A stretch of DNA of 64,000 bases from DATJPR01 sp963811705 (GCA_963811705.1 CAWESL010000002.1:62001-126000), one strand, 5' to 3'; shown: positions 16,299 through 24,696, numbered from the stretch's first letter. A program made the numbers and translations. Notes: generated by a model from the sequence alone, not told the origin.

Positions 16299-16553
16299 GA
16301 TGTTTTGCAGCGGCGAGTCTGTTACGCCGTCTCACTTGAGTGAACGTGCGTCCATGCGGTTGTTTTCAGCGGTCGGCAGCCTCCGTGTACCTTCCCGCAC
16401 CCCCTTCTGAGGGAGCCTGGTGCATTGACAATGTTGACCGGAATTTCCTGCGACGATGCGATCGGAGGAGTCGGTCGGACGAACGCCGGAAGGGATCGTT
16501 CGACCAGCGTTCGTCCTACCTTCCCTCTCAAACGGTCAAAGGTCAAGCCATTG
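16299..16553 (-). other. Untranslated spacer between the small ORF and flgB
   Basis: About 255 bases without a convincing coding frame. It holds a 10-bp inverted repeat (16477-16516) and a short TCACTTGAGTGA near-palindrome near 16331. No second promoter was recognised. If transcription starts at the sigma-54 site, this stretch is transcribed and would form part of the flgB leader. Confidence 0.5.
16477..16516. repeat. 10-bp inverted repeat in the flgB leader
   Basis: GGACGAACGC and its exact complement GCGTTCGTCC are separated by 20 bases. In RNA this would form a stable stem; in DNA it could be an operator. No T-run follows. Confidence 0.45.
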
Positions 16554-16715
16554 TCAAATCCCCAGCATATCTTCTTCCCATGCGGGACGAACCGAATCGC
16601 GTTCTTTTCCCCGCCGGTTCTTTGTCGCCACCGCAAAAGCGGTGAGGAGAGTTGCCACGATGCTTGCGGCCAGGGCAAAGCGGCCTGCATTTCGGAGGAT
16701 CGGTTGATAGTTCAT
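16554..16715 (-). CDS. Small predicted membrane protein directly downstream of the sigma-54 promoter
   Basis: A 53-codon frame runs from ATG 16715-16713 to TGA 16556-16554. The product starts MNYQPILRNAGR, continues with one hydrophobic helix (FALAASIVATLLTAFAVA, residues 13-30) and ends with a charged tail rich in R, K and E. It lies about 35 bases downstream of the expected start of a strong sigma-54 promoter and would be the first gene of the flagellar operon. A GAGGGG stretch lies about 14 bases upstream, rather far for a ribosome site. No family is recognised. Confidence 0.5.
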   Translation of the reverse strand: MNYQPILRNAGRFALAASIVATLLTAFAVATKNRRGKERDSVRPAWEEDMLGI

Positions 16716-16759
16716 ACGTTTCGAAGTTGCCCCTCGGGTGATGTGTTGAAACGTACCAA

Positions 16760-16775
16760 TGCAAGAGGGGTGCCA
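16760..16775 (-). promoter_or_regulatory. Sigma-54 promoter of the main flagellar operon
   Basis: On the minus strand the sequence is TGGCAC, CCCTC, TTGCA: a full match to the sigma-54 -24/-12 consensus with the required GG-N10-GC spacing. Transcription would start near 16750, reading into the 53-codon ORF and flgB. Sigma-54 control needs an AAA+ activator; an NtrC-type regulator is encoded at 48030-49448. Confidence 0.85.
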
Positions 16776-16859
16776 GTCCCCGGTAACTTTTTCGTGGGAG
16801 TTTGAAGAATGGAGAATCGTTTGGCGGGATGGTACTGGCTAATATGCATCACGTGGGGA

Positions 16860-17117
16860 CTATTCCTGCTCATAGTCCATGTGCAAAATGACGGAACGGC
16901 CGCATTTACAGACGAATTCCGCCGAAGTCACTTTCTCTCCTTCTTTGTGCAGGACAACCACTGGCTCGTCCTTCGCCCCCGCAAGGACACCGATCTTCTC
17001 CGTCCCCGCGATGGAAATATGCGCCGCCTTGATGATATTCCCCCGGATCTGCTCCGGTACGCCGACCCGTTTGTATGCCGCCAGGTCCAGAAACGGTCCT
17101 TGTTCGGAAGTTGTCAT
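16860..17117 (-). CDS. Small conserved-looking protein downstream of cheB, Cys pair near C-terminus
   Basis: An 85-residue soluble protein that I cannot assign. The N-terminal half reads like a small alpha/beta domain (IIKAAHISIAGTEKIGVLAG) and the C-terminal part has a C-x-C pair (FVCKCGRSVILHM). The ATG at 17117 follows the cheB stop region with GGAGG in a proper position, which favours it over an upstream TTG. Its position at the end of the chemotaxis operon suggests a role tied to CheB/CheA, but no function is visible. Confidence 0.75.
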   Translation of the reverse strand: MTTSEQGPFLDLAAYKRVGVPEQIRGNIIKAAHISIAGTEKIGVLAGAKDEPVVVLHKEGEKVTSAEFVCKCGRSVILHMDYEQE

Positions 17118-17121
17118 GATT

Positions 17122-18210
17122 TCATCCTCCAACGATCTTCATAAGTGTCGGAGGGATGTCTTCGAGCGTCGGGTTGAAGTCCGCCAGACCATCATCGACG
17201 ACTGCTTTCGGCATCCCGTAGACAACGCAGGATTCCTCATCCTGGGCCACCACCACCCCGCCGGTCTTCTTGATCGCCCGAGCCCCTTCGAGACCGTCTT
17301 TTCCCATTCCCGTCATGACGATCCCCAGAAGCGGGCCGCGCACAGTCTCCACCGCGGATGTCATCATGATGTCGGCGCACGGCCTGTACAACGTGTTCAA
17401 GGGCTCGAGACTGATGTGAGCGGCAACGCCATAACCGTGCCGTACGAACGTCAGGTGCTGCCCACCCGGAGCGATGATGACTTTCCCGGGCTCCAGGGGC
17501 TCGCCTTCTTCCGCCTCTTTGACATGAACCTCGCTGAGACTGTCGAGGCGTTCCGCCAGGGACTGGGTAAATTTCGGCGGCATGTGCTGGACGATGGCGA
17601 TGCCGAGCGGGAAATTCTTCGGGAGTTTGGGGAGGATCTTGAGAAGCGCAAACGGTCCCCCGGTGGAGACTGCCAGAACGACCGCGCGCAGGTCTCCGCG
17701 TTGTTGGATCGGCATCGGAATTTCGCGGGCGGGCGGAATTGCCGTCGAACGCGGCTTCGATGTTCTTGCCGTGGATGCGCGAATCCGCTCCAGGCGCAGC
17801 GCAAGGGAACGGCTGAGAGCGATGTGCTTGACCTTCGCGACCAGTTCTTCCTTGATCTTCACAATGTCCAGGGAGACGTAGGAGAGCTCTTTCGGGATAA
17901 AATCCACCGCTCCCAGGCTCAGGGCATCGAGCGTTGCCTTCGCTCCGTCGGTGGTCAGGGAACTCACCATCAGCACGGGCAGAGGACATTCTTTCATGAT
18001 GATCCCGAGAGCCGTCAAACCATCCATGACCGGCATCTCGATATCCATTGTGACGAGATCCGGTTTCAGCTGCCGGATCTTTTCGATCCCGTCTTTGCCG
18101 TCCTTCGCCGTCGCGACAACCTTGATCTGCGGATCGGACTCCAGCATCAGGGATAGCGACTTCCGCATAAATGCGGAATCATCGACGATAATGACAGAGA
18201 TAGTTCGCAC
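17122..18210 (-). CDS. cheB: CheB, chemotaxis methylesterase
   Basis: CheB removes methyl groups from chemoreceptors when phosphorylated by CheA. The 362-residue protein has an N-terminal receiver (DD at 10-11, phosphoacceptor D56 in LVTMDIEMP, Lys in IPKE), a Pro/Arg-rich linker (about 140-170), and a C-terminal methylesterase with the catalytic serine in AVSTGG, histidine in IVQHMPP and aspartate in MTGMGKDG. It follows cheA after 24 bases. A second cheB-like gene lies at 35211-36245. Confidence 0.97.
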   Translation of the reverse strand: MRTISVIIVDDSAFMRKSLSLMLESDPQIKVVATAKDGKDGIEKIRQLKPDLVTMDIEMPVMDGLTALGIIMKECPLPVLMVSSLTTDGAKATLDALSLGAVDFIPKELSYVSLDIVKIKEELVAKVKHIALSRSLALRLERIRASTARTSKPRSTAIPPAREIPMPIQQRGDLRAVVLAVSTGGPFALLKILPKLPKNFPLGIAIVQHMPPKFTQSLAERLDSLSEVHVKEAEEGEPLEPGKVIIAPGGQHLTFVRHGYGVAAHISLEPLNTLYRPCADIMMTSAVETVRGPLLGIVMTGMGKDGLEGARAIKKTGGVVVAQDEESCVVYGMPKAVVDDGLADFNPTLEDIPPTLMKIVGG

Positions 18211-18234
18211 GTCAGTTCTTCTTCCTCGCGCACA

Positions 18235-20070
18235 TCATGCGTGAAGGATGGTCTGGGCGCTCAGGCGCATGAGCTCGCCCACATCCACGATCATGATGAC
18301 CTGACCATCGCCGAGAATGGTCGACCCGGCTATGCCTTCCACTGTTCCGAGGTACCCGCCGAGTGATTTAATGACGACCTCTTTCTGCCCCAACATTGAA
18401 TCGACCACGATCCCCAACCGCTGGGCGGCCAGTCCGACCACGACGACATACGTCCACTCGCTGGACTCTTCGTGGTTCCCGCCCCCGAGAATACTTCCGA
18501 TCCGCGCGATAGGGAGAACGCTGTCGCGGAGCCGGACCACCTCGAGACCGTTGACCGTGCTGATCTCATCGTCCTTGACACGGACCACTTCCAGGACGGC
18601 GCTCAGCGGGATGCAATAAATCTCATGGGATGCTTTCACCAGTAGTGCCTGGATGATCGCGAGGGTGAGGGGGAGCTTGATGATGAATTTGCTCCCGACC
18701 CCGGGCTGGGAATCGATTTCGACCGTCCCTTTGAGTTTCGTGATATTTGTCCGGACCACGTCCATTCCCACACCGCGGCCGGATATGTTGGTCACTTTCG
18801 TCGCGGTGCTGAAACCCGGAGCAAAGATAAGATTCAGGATCTCTTTGGCCGACATTTCGCGCGCATCGGACTCCGTAAGCATTCCTTTTTCCAAGGCCTT
18901 CAATTTCAGTTTCTCCGGGTCCATTCCCCGGCCGTCGTCCTGGATCGTGATAACAATGTGGTTCCCTTCGTGTTCGGCCGCCAGCCGGACGACCCCCTTC
19001 GCTTGCTTCCCCGCGGCAGTGCGTTCTGCGGGGGTTTCGACCCCGTGATCCGCCGCATTGCGAATGATGTGCACAAGCGGATCGCTGAGTTCTTCGATAA
19101 TCGTTTTGTCGAGCTCGGTTTCCTCCCCCTCCATGATCAGGTCGATCTCTTTACCGGTTTCACGGCAGAGGTCCCGGATGAGGCGGGGGATTTTGTTGAA
19201 GACTTTCGCAATCGGAACCATGCGGGTCTTCATGACCGCCATCTGAAGTTCGGTCGTGATGAAATCGATCTGGGCACTGGTGTCCAGCAGCCCCTTCGCG
19301 ACCGGCAAATCTTCGTGTTCCTGGGATACCGTGTTCGCGATTTGCGTCAGTCGGTTCCGGCCGAGCACGAGCTCTCCGACGAGATTCATGAGCATGTCGA
19401 GGCGCGAGACGTCAACCCGGATGGTGGAGTCGGCGCTCCCCCGTGGTGTCTGGGCTCCCTGTCCCTTCTTTTCTTCCACGCCTTCCGGTTGCGGGGCGGC
19501 AGGGTGATCGGCGACAGGAATGCTCGCGGGCGGCTGCTCCTTCTCCGCAGGAGCAGCGATCGCCGGGGCAGGGGTGGCGATGGGCGTCGGCGCTGCGGCC
19601 GTCTTCGGTTTTGCCATAGCGCTTGTCCCGGGTTGCGCCGACTGGGCGATCTCCTTCAGTCGGGCGACAATCGGTCCCAGGGCGACCTTGCGGCTGTCTC
19701 TGGCTTCGATTTTCGCCATGAGCTCTTTGAGCAGGTCGTACGCTGCCAGTATGACATCCATCTTTTCCGGCGTGACGACAAGCTCGCCGCGGCGAAGCTT
19801 GTTGAGCACGTCTTCGAAACTGTGGGCCAACTCAGTCATCTGCTCCAGACCGAGAAAGGACGAAGTCCCTTTGACGGTGTGGACGGCGCGGAAGATGGAG
19901 TTCAGCAACTCGGGGGTCGCAGAACCTTTCTCGAGGGTCAGCAGGTCCTGTGCGAGGTTTTCGAGAATCTCGCGCGTCTCAACGATGAAGCTCTCGAGGA
20001 TTTCCGCCATTTCGTTGTCGAACGCAGGAAAGGGTTTGTCGTCCTGCTCGGTATTCTCTTGTTCACCCAT
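18235..20070 (-). CDS. cheA: CheA, chemotaxis histidine kinase
   Basis: CheA autophosphorylates in response to receptor state and passes phosphate to CheY and CheB. The 611-residue protein has P1/Hpt with H64 (VHTVKGTSSFLG), a Pro/Ala-rich linker of roughly 70-80 residues where P2 would normally be, the P3 dimer helices (VSRLDMLMNLVGELVLGRNRL), P4 kinase with N, G1 and G2 boxes (HIIRNAADHGVE, DDGRGMD, GRGVGMDVV), and a P5 CheW-like regulatory domain. A CheY/CheB-binding P2 domain is not recognisable. It overlaps the upstream CheZ-like gene by eight bases. Confidence 0.97.
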   Translation of the reverse strand: MGEQENTEQDDKPFPAFDNEMAEILESFIVETREILENLAQDLLTLEKGSATPELLNSIFRAVHTVKGTSSFLGLEQMTELAHSFEDVLNKLRRGELVVTPEKMDVILAAYDLLKELMAKIEARDSRKVALGPIVARLKEIAQSAQPGTSAMAKPKTAAAPTPIATPAPAIAAPAEKEQPPASIPVADHPAAPQPEGVEEKKGQGAQTPRGSADSTIRVDVSRLDMLMNLVGELVLGRNRLTQIANTVSQEHEDLPVAKGLLDTSAQIDFITTELQMAVMKTRMVPIAKVFNKIPRLIRDLCRETGKEIDLIMEGEETELDKTIIEELSDPLVHIIRNAADHGVETPAERTAAGKQAKGVVRLAAEHEGNHIVITIQDDGRGMDPEKLKLKALEKGMLTESDAREMSAKEILNLIFAPGFSTATKVTNISGRGVGMDVVRTNITKLKGTVEIDSQPGVGSKFIIKLPLTLAIIQALLVKASHEIYCIPLSAVLEVVRVKDDEISTVNGLEVVRLRDSVLPIARIGSILGGGNHEESSEWTYVVVVGLAAQRLGIVVDSMLGQKEVVIKSLGGYLGTVEGIAGSTILGDGQVIMIVDVGELMRLSAQTILHA

Positions 20071-20689
20071 GGTGTTCCGACGTCCATTCTTTGATAATGA
20101 GATCCGCCTGGTCTTGACGTTCGGTCGATGCCGAATACTCGGCTTCCGTGTCGAAGTGCGTTGGATGTCGGGTCGGTGCCGACGGCCGTGCGGAAGGGTC
20201 GCCGCCGAACTGGTCGAGAATGCGGATCAGTTCCAGCCGGACCGTTTCGATCATATGGCTGACCCCGGCAATTTGCTGGCTGGTGATATCCTGCACCTGG
20301 AGCGCCATCGCAATGCTCATCGACTTCTCTTTCGTTGTTGCGAGCGACCGGGAAATTGACGACAGGACATCCGAGACCGGGCTCGCGGGATTGGGCAGCA
20401 GGTTGCCGAGGGTTTTCAGCCCAGCCTCTGCCGCGTCGACATTCTGCGAGATGCTGTCGAGGACGTTGAGAATTTCCACTGTCGCCGATTCGGTGGCCTG
20501 GGTAACGTTGTTCAACTGGGTCGACACTTTGGGGATTTTTTTCGAACTGTCCTCGATCGTCGTTTTGATGGTTTCGAGGGCAGGGAGCATCCCGGATACT
20601 GCGAAGACAAACCTGCCGAGCAAGCTGTCGCTGATCCCCTGGGCTGGAGAGCCTGGCGGTACGGATCGGGGTGCAGTCGGGTCTATCAT
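20063..20689 (-). CDS. CheZ-like chemotaxis phosphatase, copy B
   Basis: A 208-residue, largely helical protein resembling CheZ, which dephosphorylates CheY-P. The C-terminal helix contains ALQVQDITSQQIAGV, in which D134 and Q138 have the D-x3-Q spacing of the CheZ active-site helix (D143/Q147 in E. coli). A second helix (VTQATESATVEILNVLD) matches the N-terminal CheZ helix. The ATG at 20689 has GAGGA upstream and is preferred over a TTG at 20707. It is a tandem paralogue of the next gene and overlaps cheA by eight bases. Confidence 0.72.
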   Translation of the reverse strand: MIDPTAPRSVPPGSPAQGISDSLLGRFVFAVSGMLPALETIKTTIEDSSKKIPKVSTQLNNVTQATESATVEILNVLDSISQNVDAAEAGLKTLGNLLPNPASPVSDVLSSISRSLATTKEKSMSIAMALQVQDITSQQIAGVSHMIETVRLELIRILDQFGGDPSARPSAPTRHPTHFDTEAEYSASTERQDQADLIIKEWTSEHHG

Positions 20690-20737
20690 GAATGTTCCTC
20701 GTGTCAATGGACCTGTGCCGGGGAGGGACCCCGTTCT

Positions 20738-21502
20738 TCAGTGGCCTGATGCATCCGTTTTTCGTTTCAGCCCGGTGACGATCGCGTCCGCGGCCTCTTG
20801 CCGTCCCGTCGTCGTGTCGTACGTCGCGGTCGGATCGAACACGATATCCACGTGATGATGCGCGTACCCTTCCCCCTTCCCGCCGCATTCCTCCCCCCGG
20901 ATATGCAGCAGCAGGGAGGTCAATCCGTGGTCGACCGATTGCATCATCCTGTTGACGGCGGCAATCTGCTGCGCCGTGATGTCCTGCACCTGCAGGGCAA
21001 TCATAATGCTGGTGCAATCCGCCTTGATGGTCTCGAGGCTGGCAAGATGCGTTGCAAAGGTTTCCTTAGCGGCAAGGGTGCGTTCCACCTGTTCCCACAG
21101 GGTCGCCAGGCGTCCGCTGTCCGGGTCGCCCGCATGCTTCGCCCGGATCCGGGCGATCACGTCGTTCATCGCCGGCACTGCACCGGAGATGTTCTGCGAG
21201 AGCGACCGGACCCAGGACTGGGTGACATCGATCCGGCCGATCATGCGTTCCACGATATCAAGAATCTCGGTCGAGGCCATTTCATTGGCCGCCGTCACGT
21301 TGTCCAGCTGTCGCGATGCCGTCGGGAGTTTTTCCGACGTCTGCTCGATGGAAACCTGCAGCTCCGCGATCACGGGCACCACGTCACGCACGAATTCCAG
21401 GATATCGCGAAAGAACTGCTGCGACTGCGGCATCGTGTCGAGCGTCCGGAGGTTCTCCTCGGCCCGGGCAAATACCTCTTTCAGGTCATCTGTTCGCATC
21501 AT
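20738..21502 (-). CDS. CheZ-like chemotaxis phosphatase, copy A
   Basis: A 254-residue helical protein with the same architecture as its downstream neighbour: VTAANEMASTEILDIVERM near residue 70 and IALQVQDITAQQIAAVN near residue 170, giving D174 and Q178 in the CheZ-type D-x3-Q motif. It has a His/Gly-rich segment and a C-terminal tail that could bind CheY as in CheZ. It lies just downstream of the cheY gene. Biochemical activity is inferred from the motif; the overall match to classical CheZ is modest. Confidence 0.72.
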   Translation of the reverse strand: MMRTDDLKEVFARAEENLRTLDTMPQSQQFFRDILEFVRDVVPVIAELQVSIEQTSEKLPTASRQLDNVTAANEMASTEILDIVERMIGRIDVTQSWVRSLSQNISGAVPAMNDVIARIRAKHAGDPDSGRLATLWEQVERTLAAKETFATHLASLETIKADCTSIMIALQVQDITAQQIAAVNRMMQSVDHGLTSLLLHIRGEECGGKGEGYAHHHVDIVFDPTATYDTTTGRQEAADAIVTGLKRKTDASGH

Positions 21503-21530
21503 CGTCCACCTGTATGAGAAGAGCCGGTTC

Positions 21531-21920
21531 CTAGGATTTCGCTTCGACCGTTTTGAGCACGAGGTCGATTTTTTCCTTCAATCCCTGTGCGGTAAACGGC
21601 TTCACGATATAGTTGTTGACGTGCACCTTCATTGCTTCGATGACGTCTTCCTTGTTTCCTCTCGTCGTGACCATCAGGATCGGCATTTCGGAGAAAGGGT
21701 TGGTCGCACGCACCCAGCGCGTCAGCTCGAGCCCGTTCATTTCAGGCATGTTCCAGTCCGTAATCAGGAAGTCTGCTCCTTCACTGAGCAGCTTCGCCAT
21801 GGCGTCCTTGCCGTCGGTCGCCTCCACCACGCTGTCAAATCCGATGCTCTTCAGCGTGTTTACCACAATCCTCCGCATCGTGAGGGAATCATCCACGACA
21901 AGGAATTTGACAGATGCCAT
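21531..21920 (-). CDS. cheY: CheY, chemotaxis response regulator
   Basis: CheY carries the signal from CheA to FliM. The 129-residue single receiver domain has the acidic pair DD (10-11), the phosphoacceptor Asp in FLITDWNMPEMNG, the switch Thr in VTTRG and the Lys in YIVKPF. It is the closest match to classical CheY in the window (VTTRGNKEDVIEAMK, NNYIVKPFTAQGLKEKID). It lies between a second receiver and the two CheZ-like genes. Confidence 0.95.
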   Translation of the reverse strand: MASVKFLVVDDSLTMRRIVVNTLKSIGFDSVVEATDGKDAMAKLLSEGADFLITDWNMPEMNGLELTRWVRATNPFSEMPILMVTTRGNKEDVIEAMKVHVNNYIVKPFTAQGLKEKIDLVLKTVEAKS

Positions 21921-21956
21921 AGGTTACTCCGTTTCCATATTGGTGCCAGGCTCTCG

Positions 21957-22331
21957 TTATTCTGTCCGGCTGAAGTATTTTGCCACCTCATACTGGATTT
22001 TCTCTAAACTGAACGGCTTCACGACGTACGAGCTCACGCCCAGTCGCGCGCCGGCCTCCCTGCTCACATCATCCCCCAGCGAGGACAGGATGATGACCGG
22101 AAGTTCGTGATATGCCGGGATGTCGCGGAGGGCGCGGATGAACTCGAACCCGTCCATGTTCGGCATGTTCAAATCGGTGATCACAAGATCGACCTTTTCC
22201 CGCGGGAGTTTCTCCAGCGCATCCATCCCATCGCACGCCGCCACCACCGTGAAGCCTTGCATGCTCAGTGACACGGAGACAAACTTCCGAACTGTGGCGG
22301 AATCGTCAACGATGAGAATCACCTTATCCAT
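21957..22331 (-). CDS. CheY-like single-domain response regulator
   Basis: A 124-residue receiver domain with DD at 9-10, phosphoacceptor Asp in LVITDLNMPNMDG, switch Ser in ILSSLG and Lys in YVVKPF. It has no output domain. It may be a second CheY, or a phosphate sink that competes with CheY for CheA. It lies between cheR and cheY with five bases to cheR. Confidence 0.92.
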   Translation of the reverse strand: MDKVILIVDDSATVRKFVSVSLSMQGFTVVAACDGMDALEKLPREKVDLVITDLNMPNMDGFEFIRALRDIPAYHELPVIILSSLGDDVSREAGARLGVSSYVVKPFSLEKIQYEVAKYFSRTE

Positions 22332-22336
22332 CGCCG

Positions 22337-23224
22337 TTACTCCTTCTTGTACGCTACGGTCTTGGCAAAATTGATCAGTTTGAACGCCGTCGAGATGCCA
22401 TGGAGCGATTCGGCATATCCGATAAAGAGAAATCCGCCCCGGCGCAAACTATCGTACAGGTTCGACACCACCTGGATCTTTGACTGCGCATCGAAATAGA
22501 TCAAGACGTTGCAGCAGAAGATGATGTCGAAGTTCGACATCATCCGCATCCTTCCCCGGTCGTACAGGTTCATGTTCTCAAACCGCACGAGCCGTTTCAC
22601 CTCGTCACGCAGATGATAGCGGGAGTCTTCCTCCGTGAAGTACTTTTCGAGGTAGTACTTCGGCATGTTCCGGATGGAGTAATCCCGGTAGATGCCCTTC
22701 CGTGCCGTTTCGATCACCGCCTGGTTGATATCCGTTCCGACAATCTCGATCTCGAGTCCGGGATAGCGCGGCTTCATTCTTTCCAGAAACAGCATCCCGA
22801 GGGTATAGGCCTCTTCGCCGGATGAACTCGCGGCGCTCCAAACCCGTAATTTGCCGGTCGATGACCCGCGCGCCTGGAGCACCGAGGGCACGAGCGTCTG
22901 TTCGAACGCTTCGAATTGCGGTTCATTCCGAAAGAAGAACGTTTCGTTGATGGTGATCGCTTCGTAAAAGAACCGCATCTCGTCCTGTCTCCGCGTCCCG
23001 TACTTGAGAAGCTGAAGGTAGGCGTCGAAGGTTGCGAGATTCAACACCTGCAGTCGTTTCCCGACCCTCCCCTCCACGAGGTACTTCTTGTTGTCGGGGA
23101 AGAAAATGCCGCACTGTTGATAGACGAATTCCCTGAGCTGACGGAATTCCTCGTCACTCATCTTCACGCCCGTCGATGGAACAGGACGAGGAATCGCAGG
23201 GGCGACAATTGTGGGGATAGTCAA
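22337..23224 (-). CDS. cheR: CheR, chemoreceptor methyltransferase
   Basis: CheR methylates receptor glutamates using S-adenosylmethionine. The 295-residue protein has the N-terminal all-helical domain (SDEEFRQLREFVYQQCGIFF), the NETFFFRN motif, the SAM-binding segment VWSAASSSGEEAYTLGM, GTDINQAVIETARKGIY, and the DIIFCCNVLIYFD motif. The start shown is a TTG with GGAG upstream; an ATG at 23161 opens exactly at the conserved domain and could be the true start. Confidence 0.95.
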   Translation of the reverse strand: MTIPTIVAPAIPRPVPSTGVKMSDEEFRQLREFVYQQCGIFFPDNKKYLVEGRVGKRLQVLNLATFDAYLQLLKYGTRRQDEMRFFYEAITINETFFFRNEPQFEAFEQTLVPSVLQARGSSTGKLRVWSAASSSGEEAYTLGMLFLERMKPRYPGLEIEIVGTDINQAVIETARKGIYRDYSIRNMPKYYLEKYFTEEDSRYHLRDEVKRLVRFENMNLYDRGRMRMMSNFDIIFCCNVLIYFDAQSKIQVVSNLYDSLRRGGFLFIGYAESLHGISTAFKLINFAKTVAYKKE

Positions 23225-23250
23225 CGCTCGGTCTCCAGCATTCCGTTCTT

Positions 23251-24681
23251 CTAGACCTCCGCTCCAGGGGCGTCGACGGCGTATCCGCGCGAATGCAGTG
23301 TGCCTGCCGCCACTTCCCGTACCATAGCATCGTCGTCCTGCAGGAAACCCGCGATAAATTCCGGCGCGCGGGGATCGGCAATTGCCGCGATGATTTCAAT
23401 GACATGCATGCGCAACCAGGGATCCGGATCGTTCATAATGGCGTCAAGGAATTCCACCGCATTGTCGCCGTCCAGCCTGAAGAGCACGTCGACGATCAAT
23501 GCGCGGGTCTCCTCGTCGGCCGAGGACCAACGGTCGGCAATGAGAATGAATGCCCTTCCAATCAGCCGTTCCAGATTCTCATCCACGCTCACCTGCATGA
23601 TCAACCTTGCCATGTCGCTGACGATCCGCCCCAGAAGCCCGACCGTGCGCTTCACCATCCCTGTCCGGTGATCCTCCAGATATCGAATCGCCAGCGTGAA
23701 CGTGTCCGGGCGCCCAGGGAGCACGTCCATGAGCCATCCCTCAAGCTCCGGGGAACATTCCAGCGCGTCGATGAGGGCGGACGTGACCGCGGGCGCATCA
23801 CATGCCGCGAGGGCGGTGGCGGCACTCATGCGGACGGTACTGTCCGCATCCTTGACGGCGGCCAAAAAATCCGGAAGGAGGTCGTAGGAGAATTTGAGAT
23901 CACGATCGGTCCGGAGAGCGATCTGGACCAGCGCGTGGAGCAATACGGAGCGCAGCCTCCCTGTGACGTTCGCGACATTGCCGCGAAGGAGCGTCCAGGC
24001 CTTCTCTCCGCCGATCGCGCCGATGGCCTCGATGACAGCGAATGCGGTCGCGGGATCCAGCGGCGCAGACGTCAGCGCATCGCGCAAACAGCGCTCCAGG
24101 AATTCGCAGGATCCGGGGTCGCCGATCTTGCCGATGGCTTCCGCGACGGCAGCCTTCGCAAAACCATGCCGTTCGAACGTCGCGTATAACCGCGGCAAGG
24201 CCGCCGCAGAATGGATGTTGCCGAGCGCCTCGACAGCGGAGACCACACAATTTTCATCCGGGTCATCGAGCATGGAGATCATCGCGGCAGCGGGACCATC
24301 GCCTCCGATCAGACCCAGAATATCGACCGCAAACTTCCTTACGTCCTGGCTGTCGTCGCGCAGGTACGGAACGATCGCGGGAATGGCCGTGTCGCCGAGC
24401 TTGACGAGGAGTTCGGCTGCCAGATTTCTCGTGCCAATGTTGCTGTTCCCGATGTATTCGACGATGGCGCGGGCGACGTTAATCCCTCCGATCGCCTGAA
24501 GGGATCGCGATGCGGCGTCGCGGACTCCTTTGTTTTCATCCTGAAGAGCGGACGCCAGGGGGACAACCACGGCGAGGTTCCCGGTCGATACGAGCGCCTC
24601 TGCAGCGCTCCGTCTTGCGTCCGGATCTGCGTCGGCCAGCAATGTGGCGATCTCTTTGCGCATGTCTTCAATCATCGGCAT
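23251..24681 (-). CDS. HEAT-repeat protein in chemotaxis cluster
   Basis: A 476-residue protein built almost entirely of HEAT/PBS-lyase-type helical repeats, recognisable as repeated patterns such as DADPDARRSAAEALVSTG, DDSQDVRKFAVDILGLIG, DDPDENCVVSAVEALGNI and NDPDPWLRMHVIEIIAAI. No catalytic motif or membrane segment is visible. Such repeats act as protein-interaction scaffolds. It lies between the FapA-domain gene and cheR, so a scaffolding or regulatory role in chemotaxis signalling is a reasonable inference only. Confidence 0.88.
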   Translation of the reverse strand: MPMIEDMRKEIATLLADADPDARRSAAEALVSTGNLAVVVPLASALQDENKGVRDAASRSLQAIGGINVARAIVEYIGNSNIGTRNLAAELLVKLGDTAIPAIVPYLRDDSQDVRKFAVDILGLIGGDGPAAAMISMLDDPDENCVVSAVEALGNIHSAAALPRLYATFERHGFAKAAVAEAIGKIGDPGSCEFLERCLRDALTSAPLDPATAFAVIEAIGAIGGEKAWTLLRGNVANVTGRLRSVLLHALVQIALRTDRDLKFSYDLLPDFLAAVKDADSTVRMSAATALAACDAPAVTSALIDALECSPELEGWLMDVLPGRPDTFTLAIRYLEDHRTGMVKRTVGLLGRIVSDMARLIMQVSVDENLERLIGRAFILIADRWSSADEETRALIVDVLFRLDGDNAVEFLDAIMNDPDPWLRMHVIEIIAAIADPRAPEFIAGFLQDDDAMVREVAAGTLHSRGYAVDAPGAEV

Positions 24682-24696
24682 TCTCTCCGGCCGGCA

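Noticed and set aside
16322..16690. 122-codon minus-strand frame upstream of flgB
   Set aside because: Composition is random-looking, and it overlaps the better-supported 53-codon membrane ORF in another frame.
21930..21950. TGGCAC box between the two cheY-like genes
   Set aside because: The -24 half is present but no GC at the -12 position.
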